Source: an uncultured Verrucomicrobia subdivision 3 bacterium
GTDB lineage: Bacteria; Verrucomicrobiota; Verrucomicrobiae; Limisphaerales; CAMLLE01
Assembly: GCA_946480555.1 (NCBI GenBank)
Contig: CAMLLE010000203.1
Location: 1-6,189 of the forward strand
Length of the DNA: 6,189 nt
Direction of reading: 5' to 3'
Shown piece by piece: positions 6,134-6,189 of this stretch. How positions within the stretch are numbered: the first letter of the stretch is position 1; each line of letters begins with the position of its first letter. Made by a program: the position numbers and the translations under genes. Under the pieces are notes generated by a model. The model saw only the letters and a program-made list of their open reading frames with translations, made no database searches and was not told where the DNA came from.

Positions 6134-6189
6134 TTACTTCAAACCCAGCACATCCTGCATGTCGTAGAGCCCGGCCTTCTGATTGACCA
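6134..6189 (-). CDS. dapB: C-terminal end of 4-hydroxy-tetrahydrodipicolinate reductase (partial)
   Basis: Only the last 17 codons and a TAA stop (6134-6136) are inside the window; the 5' part lies beyond the right edge. The tail VNQKAGLYDMQDVLGLK matches the typical end of DapB, where a Gly-Leu-Tyr/Phe-Asp-Met-x-Asp-Val-Leu motif closes the protein; E. coli DapB ends with GLFDMRDVLDL plus a few residues. DapB makes tetrahydrodipicolinate in the lysine and diaminopimelate pathway, which feeds peptidoglycan. The stop is 4 bp from the boundary of the inverted-repeat block, so nearly the whole gap to folK is repeat. The call is from a short but characteristic motif. Confidence 0.75.
   Translation of the reverse strand, partial: VNQKAGLYDMQDVLGLK

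Overview
All recognisable genes lie on the minus strand of this moderately GC-rich bacterial window. Reading in the transcribed direction, from high to low coordinates, the order is: the last 17 codons of dapB (lysine/diaminopimelate pathway), a 371-bp stack of inverted repeats, folK (folate pathway), maf (nucleotide pyrophosphatase), rnpB (RNase P RNA), a short intergenic stretch, and the first 1270 codons of a very large secreted beta-strand-repeat protein that runs off the left edge. The likely source is the PVC group, most probably Verrucomicrobiota. The grounds are the giant PATR-type repeat protein with a proprotein-convertase P-domain, and short palindromic repeats packed between and inside housekeeping genes. 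This assignment is inference from style, not from a marker phylogeny.

Positions 1-3812 are one uninterrupted minus-strand reading frame; I translated every codon and found no stop. It starts with a signal peptide and carries six copies of the autotransporter-associated beta-strand repeat, separated by two kinds of spacer module that alternate. A cap with the PG-x-SPGG signature follows, then a two-cysteine beta domain, then a P-domain cut off by the window edge.

Positions 4096-4583 hold a complete class A RNase P RNA gene. It is closed by a perfect 14-bp P1 helix and has all the conserved core blocks. Its P12 arm is formed by a 91-bp element with perfect 12-bp terminal inverted repeats (4314-4404), which looks like a small palindromic mobile repeat inside an essential RNA. 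This is the most unusual thing in the window.

Positions 4657-5753 are folK and maf, overlapping by ATGA and probably translationally coupled. The interval 5754-6133 between folK and dapB has no credible gene. It is filled by nested and adjacent hairpins, including a 238-bp imperfect palindrome, and reaches within 6 bp of the folK start codon.

The genes serve separate housekeeping roles (cell-wall/lysine precursor, folate, nucleotide-pool cleaning, tRNA maturation), so the cluster is a co-oriented neighbourhood rather than one pathway. The large surface protein is functionally unrelated and probably has its own transcription signals.
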